Shown here: positions 11,205 through 21,435 of the stretch, in pieces
How the letters are laid out: each line of letters opens with the position of its first letter
How positions within the stretch are numbered: the stretch's first letter is position 1
DNA from: Agapetus fuscipes
Taxonomy: Eukaryota; Arthropoda; Insecta; Trichoptera; Glossosomatidae
NCBI GenBank assembly: GCA_951799405.1
Contig: OX637332.1
Location: forward strand, 17,923,001 to 17,987,000
Reading direction: 5' to 3'
DNA: 64,000 bases
Position numbers and translations under genes: made by a program
Notes under the pieces: generated by a model
The model's input: only the letters and a program-made list of their open reading frames with translations
Database searches by the model: none
Told to the model about the DNA's origin: nothing

Positions 11205-12215
11205 TTTTATGTATGCTTGTAAATTTGTTCGATTTTTTTTGCTTAAATGTCCTAAAAAGATTCGTGTACTTTTTTCCTTACTTATTACAATGCATGTAGT
11301 TAATAGTGACTTATATATTGATATTACTATGTGCATTTATCGGCCAGATAGTTAAAAAAAATTAAATGATAAACTTTTATTGATTTTTTTATTTTCATAT
11401 TGAATATTATTATTTTGAAATAAAAAACTTTTTATTTTATAAGAAAACACGTTTTCTCAGTTCGAACTTGGCAACCCAAGTCACATATTTTAAAGTTTAC
11501 CAACTGGATTGGGAAAGTCAAGTTGAGACTCTTAACCCGAAGGCATTTCTACCATCAATATTAATTAGTCATTAATATTCACGATTTTAACTTTTCAGTG
11601 TTTCGTTAAATATTTTCTTAAGATCTTATGTCTTTTTTGTGAACAAGTGATAATAAAAAATCAAAATTTGTATAAATTATAATGAATCAAACATGATTAT
11701 TAATGTGTTTAAGCTTTCGCGACCGGATTCAGATACGTGAGATTGTACTTAAATACTTCCGGGTCTTGACCGTGGTCCTTTGATTTTTTTCATCATCTTT
11801 TTTGTTGTGTTTTTGCAATGGACTGGAAAAGTTTTCAGCATAGAAGTTCAAATGCAGATTTTTTCTCGGTCAGCGAACCTTACACATCTATGCAACTTAG
11901 ATAACAGTAAAAAAATATTTTGGTTAGCCTTTGTTATGACAATTTGATGTCACATTATTTTTATCCATGTCCAATGTGTAGACTCTATTGTCCAATCAAA
12001 TGTTCGCGACTTTCCAACTATACTTTATTGAAAGAGAATTATACTCGTACTAGGTGGTAATAAATAATACTTATACTAGCACGTGCATCAAGCTTTCATT
12101 ATTTTCACACCAAATTTGGAAAAAATTTATAAACATCGTTTTATTTTTCTTATTATATGTATACATAATGCAAATGTGTTATGTTTTGCATCATATTACT
12201 ATTTTTAAAAAAATA
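11205..12215. other. AT-rich unassigned interval
   Basis: No gene, RNA or repeat recognised. Confidence 0.5.
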
Positions 12216-12579
12216 TTCAAAACCTGAAGGGAAGCGTATCTTAATTGATAGTTAGCCTGTCTGTATTTCAAAACCTGAAGGGAAGCGTATCATAATTGAT
12301 AGTTCGCCTGTCTGTATTTCAAAACCTGAAGGGAAGCGTATCTTAATTGATAGTTAGCCTGTCTGTATTTCAAAACCTGAAGGGAAGCGTATCATAATTG
12401 ATAGTTCGCCTGTCTGTATTTCAAAACCTGAAGGGAAGCGTATCTTAATTGATAGTTAGCCTGTCTGTATTTCAAAACCTGAAGGGAAGCGTATCTTAAT
12501 TGATAGTTAGCCTGTCTGTATTTCAAAACCTGAAGGGAAGCGTATCATAATTGATAGTTCGCCTGTCTGTATTTCAAAA
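12216..12579 (+). repeat. 51-bp tandem array, seven copies, two unit types
   Basis: Seven 51-bp units start at 12216, 12267, 12318, 12369, 12420, 12471 and 12522, followed by a 7-base partial unit. Unit core: AACCTGAAGGGAAGCGTATC, then CCTGTCTGTATTTC. Two linked single-base differences define type A (GTATCTTAATT with GTTAGCC) and type B (GTATCATAATT with GTTCGCC). The order is A-B-A-B-A-A-B. No other differences are seen between units, so the array is recent. Confidence 0.95.
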
Positions 12580-12645
12580 ATTGAGCGGCCTCCTTCATTA
12601 CACACAATTTTGATGCATTTTTGTTAACTTTTTGTTGTTTTTTGT

Positions 12646-12901
12646 TCCTTGACTTATAGGTTGATATGCGGCTGACCACCCATACTGTATAAAATGTTTC
12701 ACTTTGCAAATGTCACCCCTGTTTCAGGGAAGGACGGCAAGAGTTGCAGAGCTTATGTTCATTTGAGATGGATTTTTATATTTTAGGTCCACATGCGGTA
12801 TGTGTTAGCGTGAAATTATACATGTCTGCTTGTGGGAATGCATTTAATATAAATCTTAAATGATATATATCTTTGCAGCTTAGATTAGATTAGATTAGAT
12901 T
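12646..12901 (+). repeat. R1 interspersed repeat, full length
   Basis: Reads from TCCTTGACTTATAGGTTG to CTTTGCAGCTTAGATTAGA. It ends in four TTAGA units, the clearest example of the simple-repeat tail. Confidence 0.88.
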
Positions 12902-12948
12902 ACGAATACCAAAAAAGTGCTATAATTTAAATCATCAAAGAGATTAAT

Positions 12949-13160
12949 GACTATAATCTTTAATCTAAGTTGCAAAGATATCTCAGCATTGTAAGTGCAT
13001 GCCTACAAACAGACACGTGTAAGCTTGAGCTTATAAACGCTGCATGTGTACTTACAAATTAAAATCCAAACCTCGAATGAACATAAACCCTGCAACTTTT
13101 GCTGACCTTACCTGAAACCGGGGTGACATTGGCAAAGTGAACCATTTTTTACTGTATGTA
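12949..13160 (-). repeat. R1 interspersed repeat, 5' end missing
   Basis: Minus-strand copy that starts at the TAATCTTTAATCTAAG tail and stops in the ATGGTTCACTTTGCC block. It faces the preceding + strand copy tail to tail. Confidence 0.78.
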
Positions 13161-13164
13161 ACTC

Positions 13165-14340
13165 GATATTATATAGTTTTGAAGCCCAGCAGATCATTAA
13201 TTCTTAAAATATTGAAAACCGTATAACATGTGCATTGTGCATAACCCCAAACATTTGATCCTAATAAAAATAAAAATAATTCCAATTAACAGTATCAAAC
13301 TTAATGGCGTTTTGCAATTACGGATAATAGCAAAATATTTGGATTTTATATATTTACAAACTAAAAAATCATCAGTTGTGACTACAAATTAGGAAATTAA
13401 TTCAAAAGATAAATAAAACACTTTTTCATACTTTAAAATAATCGCTGTTGTTTGCTTCATTTTTCCATTCATAATTCAGTGACTGAATCTTTGGTTTTAC
13501 TTTACTGAAATTTTACAAGAAAATGACATGTCATTGAAGGGTTCCTAAAAAACAATCTACTTATGAAGTTTAAATGCTCGAAATAGACTTTTCTTCAACT
13601 CAGATAATGAATTCCATGGGACAAAAAACAATGCAATTTTTATGAGGTACAACGCTCTGTGACTACTGATTCAATACGTCTGTTTTTCAGTATTTTTTTC
13701 CGTCACCGTGATTCTATTTATTCTACAGAGGAATAAATGGAAAAACGGTGATGAAAAAATAACATGCTTGGTAGAATCACACATTGAACAACAACTTTAT
13801 AATTATTGTCTCTTAAAAAAACAAAAACAAAAACAAAAACATCATTTCTAATTCTGAACTATCTGACAAAACGTGCCAAAAATGATTGATGAAAATTAGT
13901 AAGTGAATAAGACTAGAAAGTTTGGTTACTAAAGTAGGTAATTAAATTTTGTAAAATATATGTTTTTGTGACCAAGAAGTTAACTTTGTATGCAATAAAG
14001 TGACTAGGAGAGGAAATAAGAAGTTAAAATCCTGAACGGTAATATTTTTTATTAATGAAATAAAAAAAGTGAAATTAACAGTGTTATGAGTTCTAAATAA
14101 CATGTTTTTATTTATTAAATCTCTTTGACGTACAAATTTATTTTCAAAATATAATACACACACCATTAAAAAAGTATATTCATAAATGAAAGTTATATTT
14201 TAACGGCAGTAAAATAATGAATGTTTTTAATATTATTCGATTCTTTCAAATTAGATTTTTACTCCTTGACTATACAAGCCCTTGAAAGTTACGCAATTAG
14301 TTATTAAAAGTCTTTGGAGAATTTAAAAAAAAATGAAATT
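13165..14340. other. AT-rich unassigned interval
   Basis: Contains an AAAAC microsatellite (13818-13842). Nothing else recognised. Confidence 0.5.
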
Positions 14341-14342
14341 AC

Positions 14343-14610
14343 CTTGTTTGGTAATGTTTTCCACTCGCCTTCCGCTACGATTTTCCCCAAACTTTAGTTT
14401 GACCAGTTGTAAAGGGGAACGCTGAGCGCGGTTATACGAGAGGATGTGAAACACCAACACCGTGAGCGGACCAAGAGATACTGAAGGAAACGGCGGCGGC
14501 GGCACGTTGGGCGCACCGACACGCGCGCTGCTGTGGGAGCGCCTACCTGTGCGGTTACATCATGACAAGTGCTGACAATGAGCTCCTAGCCGCTGCAATA
14601 TGATCCAAAC
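14343..14610 (-). promoter_or_regulatory. CpG-rich patch, possible promoter and first exon
   Basis: A sharp rise in G+C and CpG compared with its surroundings, including a CGG trinucleotide run (about 14488-14501) and GACACGCGCGCTGCTG. On the minus strand it holds two plausible splice donors: CACAG/GTAGGC near 14550 and AACAAG/GTAATT at 14342. The composition fits an insect promoter with a 5' untranslated exon on the minus strand. A short frame runs across the patch on that strand but resembles no protein. Confidence 0.35.
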
Positions 14611-14945
14611 TTCTTTTTGTCTAATCATAAATCCAGTCTTTAAAAGTGGAGTATCCAAGAAGATTGAAGTGATATGGTGACGAATGATTTAGTGAGAGAA
14701 AAATGCGGTGATTGAAGCACTATTCTGCTAAATTCCTTACACTTTGGGATATTCATACAAGTCGGAGATTGCTAGCGCTTGCAAAAGAACTCCAAATATA
14801 ACAAATCACACTACATATTATTTTTGGACACGAATCGCCAGCTCGCCGCCTTAAGATCGTAAGGAATTTAGCAGAAAAGCGCTTTTGATTCTAAGTTTTC
14901 CTCATTTCAGGCTGTAGTATGTTCCGCGCCACTTATAATCCAAGT

Positions 14946-15475
14946 TTTTTTTTTTCAGAAATCCTGTGCGGGAGACTTCCTTGATTCTAGAGACTCTAGG
15001 GGTCTATGACACTTGTGGTAGTGCCGCAGAGGTGTACGGACCGGATGGACCTTTGGTGACCGGTCATTGGTAAAGGTTTTATGAATTTTTCAACCCAGCG
15101 ACAACAACAGAGCAAATTTGAAAATATAAATGGTATACTTACTTTTTTTTAAATAAAATTAGTTTTTCTTTAACGTAGTTTAATTTTCACAATAATATTT
15201 TATATCTCGAGCACTTTCGACCATCAATATTCAGGTCATTATCAAGAGTGACCTGAATATTGATGGTCGAAAGTGCTCGAGATATAAAATATTATTGTGA
15301 AAATTAAACTACGTTAAAGAAAAAATAATTTTTATTTAAAAAAAATGAATTTTCACTGTGTGAATACACAAACCCTACAAAATCTAATGGTATACTTTTT
15401 GTGCTCCGCCGGGATTCGAACCCACAACCTTCCCATTCAGAGTCCGCAGTGTTACCACTGAGCTACGGACCGGTC
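14946..15475 (-). repeat. SINE1 tail type B, interrupted by a foldback element
   Basis: The head at 15389-15475 has a B box on the minus strand (GGGTTCGAATCCC); the body and tail resume at 15141-14956 and end in an A-run (T11 on +). The tail matches the copy at 341-661. The 244-bp palindromic element at 15142-15385 sits within it, flanked by AATGGTATACTT on both sides. Confidence 0.85.
15142..15385 (+). mobile_element. Foldback element with 12-bp target duplication
   Basis: Arms of about 90 bp (15151-15248 against 15253-15340) are nearly perfectly complementary, for example CTCGAGCACTTTCGACC with GGTCGAAAGTGCTCGAG. A one-sided tail follows: GAATTTTCACTGTGTGAATA, ACACAAACCCTACAAA. AATGGTATACTT occurs at 15130-15141 and 15386-15397. 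The arm tip contains a helix GACC/GGTC followed by GAAA, as in hammerhead cores, but the CTGANGA box is not intact. No coding capacity. Confidence 0.85.
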
Positions 15476-15479
15476 AAAA

Positions 15480-15718
15480 TATGCAAATTTATATCAACAT
15501 AAGGTTCATATTAAATGCATGCCCACAAACAGACACGAGTTGGTTCACGAATACACATTCTACAAGTATCCTTACAAGGTAAGCCAAATTTCACATGAAA
15601 ATGAACCTTACAACTCCTGTCGCCTTTACCTAAAACACCGGTGACATTGGCAAAAGTGAATCAAGTTTTTACAACATAGGGAGTCAGCTTCAAACTGATC
15701 TATACCTAAGTCAAAGAA
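15480..15718 (-). repeat. R1 interspersed repeat, diverged
   Basis: Keeps CATGCCCACAAACAGACACG, CTTACAACTCCTGTCGCC and GGTGACATTGGCAAAGTGAA. Both ends are diverged. Confidence 0.65.
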
Positions 15719-16432
15719 CTATAAACCCGGAAAGCATGGCCCTCAAAATAGTAGTGACTTAACTGAACAATCTGTCAATACCGCAGACCTGAGTTTCCAG
15801 CGCCTCATTCTCATCTCATCGGATGTAATTCTGTCAACCAGACGTGATAGATCAATAGTCCTGCTGTTGACAAATACATTTCAGTAACGTGATATTTATA
15901 TTACAAGTAAATGTATGTATATTGACTTGGCAGAAACCTTAGTTGGTACAGCGCTAAAATTTAAAGACGAAGAGTTAAGTCTTGATTTCTAATACGCAGA
16001 AATTCACAATTGCCGATGCAGCTCCTCTTTCAGAAAAAAATCCAACTCTTCCGCCTTTGAGTGAATTTGTGGTTCTTTTTGCGAAGCGGATTCTCAGTAA
16101 TCCTATCCTTAGTTTTTTTCTCTTATTATTTTTGAAAAATTATATTCTTTATGTTACCCGTGCTCTAGCAACAATTCCGCAAGCTAGCTTCAGTAGAACC
16201 AAAAAACTTTTTAGAGTCATGGACACGCCTCTGACCTAGATGTTCTTGTTTTGTCGCACCGTTACTTCACGGAAAGGCCTTCCGTCACTTGAGAAAATAT
16301 ATTGCTTTGCATGAGCATTCATGTGCTGTGGGTCCTTCTGACAGACACATACAGAATGGATTTGAGGAGGGTGTGAGCATACTATAATCAAAGTTGCACA
16401 TGTATACAAACATTGAATATCAAATATGAATT
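15719..16432. other. Unassigned interval
   Basis: A frame at 15982-16239 (+, 85 codons) has no recognisable domain and does not start with ATG. Nothing else seen. Confidence 0.4.
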
Positions 16433-16690
16433 CCTTGACTTATAGGTTGGTATGAGGCTGACCACCCATACTGTAAAAAATGGTTCACTTTGTCAATGTC
16501 ACCCCTGTGCCAGGGAAGGTCGGCAAAAGTTGTAGGGCTTATGTTCATTTGAGGTTTGGATTTTATTTGTAAGTACACATTCAGCATTTGTAAGCGCGAA
16601 CTACACGTGTTTGTTTGTGGGCATACATCTTAGAGCTTTAAATGAATATATCCTTGCAACTTAGATTATAGATTATATTAAATTATATTA
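16433..16690 (+). repeat. R1 interspersed repeat, near full length
   Basis: Starts TTCCTTGACTTATAGGTTGG and ends TCCTTGCAACTTAGATTATA. Very close to the copies at 5794 and 8375. Confidence 0.87.
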
Positions 16691-17514
16691 TTATTTTATA
16701 ATTTTTATTTTATTATTTTTTTATTTATTATTTTATAATTTATTATTTTAAGAGCAAAGGACAAAAAAATATTTTTTGGAATAGGTATACGTAGTAAGTA
16801 CCTATTTACAGACGCGTGCATAGTGTATAGGTACAAATACATTTCAAAATAAATATTTTCTCCAATTCTTTTATAATAACTAATTTTCAATTGACTGACG
16901 GGCTAATGATGGCTCCAATCGAACTTAAATTTTTAATTTTTAATCTCAATATTAAGCTTAAATGCATTTTTCAACAATATTGCCTACCTATTAGGCGCAT
17001 GTGCCTGTATGGGATGTACGCCCGTGCGCCTATTTGGCGCTATCCAGTGCTGTCGTTTGCATTCTATGCTAGATGATATTATTATTATACTCTACGAAAG
17101 CGCTAATACCAATATAAAATTTCCACTCTTTTCTAGGAAACTGCATTTCACTTCAGTTCATCGTTGACAGTACAGTATTAGCAATTCAATCGAGCATGTG
17201 TTTGCTTTTTCGAATAATTTAAAAATATGTATTTTCAGTCGAGAGCTACCAAAATTCTTACGCAATGTGCACATTTGACATGGAAAATAAAGTTATGCCG
17301 GATAACTCAGTGAAAGGCCAAATAATATTGGTTTTATTAGTTTCATAGACATGTGACGTCTGCTTGTTGAATAATAAACCAAATTTAGAGCTTCCGTACC
17401 GAAACATTCCGACTAGGTTCAAAAGATTTCCAAAGTTTACGTTGATGATAGTTAGTGGCATGTAAAGTATTTAAATATTCTTTATAATCATCTTCAAAAG
17501 GGGCAAATTCTCGG
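16691..17514. other. AT-rich unassigned interval
   Basis: No gene or repeat recognised. Confidence 0.45.
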
Positions 17515-17640
17515 CAAGTGGTTGACAGAAAGCCGGCCCTTTTACCTGTTAAATTAAAAATGATCCACTCGCCACATGTGATGCTTCGGGCAGAACGCGG
17601 CGAGAAGTTACCTTATATTTGTAGCTTAGTCACGTCACGG
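17515..17640 (+). repeat. SINE3, 3' part
   Basis: Shares the order GCAAGTGGTTGACAGAAAGC, ATGCTTCGGGCAGAACGCGG, GAAGTTACCTTATAT with the 3' region of the SINE3 copy at 24.40-24.73 kb (GTAAGGCTGGCC, CCCCTTCGGTCAAAACGCGG, AAAGTTACGCTGTAT). The tRNA-like head is missing. Confidence 0.45.
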
Positions 17641-18495
17641 AATACAACAACAAAAAATGTGATACGATTCATGTAATCTAATCTACTTGATTCATCAACT
17701 CATCAACTCAACATCAACATCAACTTAATCTACTCGATTCATCAACTCAATCAACTCGATTCATCCAGGAGATTTTTAGCATCCGACGGTATAGTCACAT
17801 TTCAAAGACAGTGATTTTATTCTCGGGCACTTGGTTAGTGTTTACCTCTCAAATACCTTATTAACGAAAACTTTGTTGACGTCATATACAAAAAAAAAAA
17901 AAAAACAACGTGTACAACTAGGATGCCTTGAGGTATTGTACAATGTACATTGAGTATTACCAAAGAGCCACAGGAATAGTTGTTTTCTTTCTTCAGTAAC
18001 TCGTGAAGTATTTCTCAATTTCACTGAAATGAGGAAAAAAATATAACAGTGATGCATGAAATTTTTTTTTTGGTAAGAAAAGATTTGCACATTAAATATG
18101 ATTTCAGGCTTATGTTAATCAAAATTTTCATTTCAATAAACACTCCTCTTGCGTGCTCTATTCGGTTTTCAATTTCTTGGGTCATGTCCTAACTTTATTT
18201 GAGTGAACTAGGTATTTGAAGCTATGACAATTTTTCCATTTTTTACGGTTCAAGAAGAGATTTAAGAGAATTATCAAAAATTATCATCATCTTGGTCTTC
18301 TAAGTATTAATTTTCAAATCATAATTGTTATACGCTTCATCTACTTTGTTGACAAGTACGTAAGTAAGTAAGAAAAGAGCATCCTGATGGGCCTGATTCA
18401 AGAAAATAACATATTCTCAGACCGTCATTAGGTATCACGGATCAATGATATCTAATGGTGGGGATAAGGACCACAAACGTATTATTTTTTACAAA
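17641..18495. other. Unassigned interval with ATCAACTC low-complexity repeat
   Basis: 17680-17770 is a degenerate run of TCATCAACTC-like units. The rest is unassigned. Confidence 0.45.
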
Positions 18496-18790
18496 AAAAA
18501 GGTAAGTAGTGCGTAATGAATGATGATAGACTGACAAAATATTTATATGGAGGAAGTGCGAAAGGAAAATTAGTAAAGGGACTACCGAGAAAAGTATGGA
18601 GTGATTAGATTAAGGCAATTGTAAAAGAATAGGATTTAAAAAGTGAGTGTTAAAGAAGAAAATGTATGAAAAAGGTGATGGATATGAATGAATTGAAAGA
18701 GGTGTGTAAGGAATGGAAGAATTGGAGGCAGCTCTGTAGAGGTTCTGGCCACCCCTAGCAGAATGATGTCAGAGTAACAGTTACAGTTAC
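18496..18790 (+). pseudogene. RTE-like LINE 3' end, decayed
   Basis: With stops and frameshifts this translates in the order RMNDDRLTK, GLPRKVWSD, CMKKVMDMNELKEVCKEWKN and WRQLCRG. This matches the C-terminal part of the reverse transcriptase frame at 8754 (ERMSDERLTKK, GRPRKVWKDQ, CMKKVMTLDEMKEVCKDRKK). The end GGCCACCCCTAGC differs from that copy and recurs near 61.55 kb, so at least two RTE-like subfamilies are present. It ends in a TTACAG/AGTTACAGT simple tail. Confidence 0.75.
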
Positions 18791-20626
18791 AGTTAAGAAT
18801 AAAGATTTCTTTTCACATATATTTCTTTAAAAAAAATTAACACAACATAAAATAACGTAAATAAAGTGAAGAGTTACAATTTATCATATTTTCAGGTTGA
18901 AAAGTAAAACTAGGTTATTTCGTGACAGAATATTATTTATTCTCTCTATACAATAGTTTATAAGACCAAGTAATATTTTCAAATAAAAAAAAAATATTAC
19001 TTAGAAAATTTAATAATATGATTTAGTTTTTCACCATCTTCAGATTTTCGAGTCAATGTTACACATTGCCCCAATTTTCGGAGTACCTACCTAAAATGTA
19101 AATCTTTTATGCACAGCGTGGGGCAGTTTGCAAATCCCACCTAAAGCAACCTCTCCTCCGCTTCTTATGTATAGCACATTGTCAGTAATAATCTGAACAT
19201 AACAAGAGTCTTGTTAAATGAGGTAATCCATATCTTTTGTTGCAGAGACACAAAAGATTGAAGACAATCTTCTTAATGCTGAAGATTTCTTGTGTAACGA
19301 ACCAACAGATAGGCCTCGGGAAATATGTCGAGACATTTACCGAAGACTGTTGTAAGTCGGATAAAAAAATGAGGTATTTTAAGGGAGTTGCATTTTTTCT
19401 GTGCAGTAGACATTTAGAATTTTTATAAAAGAGTATGCAACATAATTTAGCTGGGAAAACGTAGGCCTATGTAGAGTGCAATTTCAAAAACTCGGACTTT
19501 GTATACAATAGCAGTGGCGTGCATATCATAAAGACCTTTAGTCCTTACCGAACTTACTTTTTAGATAAGAAAAAATATTTTTGTTAGAATAATTTTAATA
19601 AGAAACAATAATCATCGACGACCAAAAGATAGGCAATTTTCGTAGCCCCGAATCAGACATTTGTAAGTCAGCGCCTACCGTTTTTGCGCATACAATACGC
19701 TCTGCGCAGCCCATGTACTATGTTCTACCCATCGCAGCAACGAGAGTTTGAACTAACGCCCGGTACTGTAAAATATGTAGGTATCTATAATCAATCATCT
19801 AAGTAACAAAGATATGTTAACATTTAACATTCATATAAAATGCCATGGGCGAGAATGAATATAGGTACAAATAAAAAAGTCCTAAGGTTTGTCAGTAAAA
19901 AATATAATAATTCAAATGAAGGTAAACTATCATTGGTGGAGTAATATTTTAATGACGTTCAAAACGCTTGAGAAATTCTATCTGATTTTTATTTAGACTA
20001 TGTTTTCCACAAACAGAGCCTTTTGGAAATTAAAAATGTTCTCAGTCTCAACAAACACATGAAAAAGCTTTGTAATATTCATTACATATGGAAGCGTTTT
20101 TTAATTGACAAATATTGAGAATGAGTGGCTTACCTCTTTTTGTCATTTATTTAAAGTTTTCTCTACAAATTTTAAATGTGGCATACCTACTATAACTTAG
20201 TACTATTAAGTCATTAACATGAGTGGGTGTGTAATTTATTCATTTACATACTAATTTACTAACTTACTAAATTACAAACTTTTCTTTTAAACTACCCGCG
20301 TCCTTCAACTCAAAGTTTATTAATTTGTCAAGTGTACACACTTAAAAACGTACCACATTGAGGCATTGTTACGTCTTACCGTTTTATATCCAAAGATGAA
20401 CAGTTACGTACACGACTTGTGAACTTTTTAATCTTAATGCATGTTTTGAAACAAGAAATGTTAATTTTTCAAATATCACAGTGTTTCCTGAAATTAATTT
20501 TATTCTGTATGATTAGAATTAATGTCGTAGATTAATTATTTTATTCTTGGTACATTACAAGGCATTTAATGGAAATAAAAACATTTTTAGCACGTCCGCC
20601 CATCTGATAGGACACGTTATCAGTAC
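18791..20626. other. Unassigned interval, includes a hAT-like end and an R1 fragment
   Basis: CAGTGGCGTGCATATCATAA at 19512 matches the left terminal repeats of the non-autonomous hAT elements at 44647 and 59061, but no matching right end was found downstream. 19788-19855 is a piece of R1 3' end (minus). The remainder is unassigned AT-rich sequence. Confidence 0.4.
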
Positions 20627-20888
20627 AAGAAATCTAAATCTAAATCTAAGCTGCAAAGATATGTATCATTTGAGATTCATATTAAATGCATTCCCACAAG
20701 CAGACATGCATAATGTCGCGCTTACACATGCCGCATGTGGACCTACAATATAAAAAAACCCAATCTCAAATGAACATAAGCCCTGCAACTCTTGCCGACC
20801 TTCCCTGAAGCAGGGGTGACATTGGCAAAGTGAACCATTTTTTACAGTATGGGTGGTCAGCCGCATACCAACCTATCAGTGAAGGAAT
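20627..20888 (-). repeat. R1 interspersed repeat, full length
   Basis: Minus strand, from the AATCTAAATCTAAATCTAAG tail to CCAACCTATCAGTGAAGGA. All blocks present. Confidence 0.87.
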
Positions 20889-21108
20889 AAGTTGATAGGG
20901 AAGAGATGTGATACACACAAAAACAGCGCTCACCAAATATATCATCCCATATAATATTATTATTAAGGATCTGTGATGTCCAACTGAGAAATTTAGAACT
21001 CTATGATTACCTCTGAAATACTTTTGCACATTCGTGATTCCTAGCTCCACTTCCCATCTTTCCTTGTCTTTATTTGTCCTGTCCCTAACCCTGGAGTACT
21101 AGTGCCCC

Positions 21109-21354
21109 CTACTGTTTGGGCGTAGCCTCCTGCTCCACCTATTTCCTCAGCTTGTCTGTATCCTGGAGCCCCACGAGGCGCTGCTCTGGTTTCCCATTAC
21201 GGATGGAGAGCAGCACGGGCACTGAGCTGACATCGTAGTCCAGGGCGAGGTCGGTGTGCTCATTTATGTCCACCTTAGCCAAGTTCACCTTCCCCTCGTT
21301 CTTCGCCATCACGGCCTCCAGGCGGGGAGTGAGGGCCTGGCAGGGATTGCACCA
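21109..21354 (-). pseudogene. Thioredoxin (mitochondrial type), partial, premature stop
   Basis: Thioredoxins reduce protein disulfides through a CxxC pair. The minus-strand frame begins exactly at the active site (WCNPC) and continues LTPRLEAVMAKNEGKVNLAKV, DINEHTDLALDYDVSSVPV and LVGLQDTDKLRK, matching the C-terminal two thirds of animal mitochondrial thioredoxin 2, including the cis-Pro (SVPV). The TAG at 21139-21141 falls where the family usually has Trp or Phe; nine more codons (VEQEATPKQ) lead to a second TAG at 21109. An AATAAA follows on the minus strand near 21075. The N-terminal third is absent: directly upstream lies the repeat with the hammerhead-like core (21357-21430). G+C is well above the surroundings. 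It is either a broken last exon or a gene fragment carried by a repeat; not a working gene as it stands. Confidence 0.75.
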
Positions 21355-21356
21355 CA

Positions 21357-21435
21357 TCATTCTCGACGTTTCGTCGGCGACGTGGCCAACGTCTTCAGGA
21401 GAACATCCTCTCTGCACGACGACTGAGATGAACAA
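21357..21435 (-). repeat. Hammerhead-like core repeat next to the thioredoxin fragment
   Basis: Minus strand: CTGAAGA (21392-21398), helix GTTGGC/GCCGAC with six pairs, GAAA (21369-21372), then CGTCGAG. A close copy lies at 61.05-61.11 kb. The core layout matches hammerhead ribozymes of Penelope-like elements; the partner strand with the cleavage triplet is not seen here. Confidence 0.55.

Noticed and set aside
12216..12579. CRISPR array
   Set aside because: The units are contiguous 51-mers without variable spacers, in eukaryotic DNA.
21139..21435. Functional thioredoxin starting at the upstream ATG
   Set aside because: The codons before the active site are repeat sequence, not a thioredoxin fold, and the C-terminus is cut by a stop.
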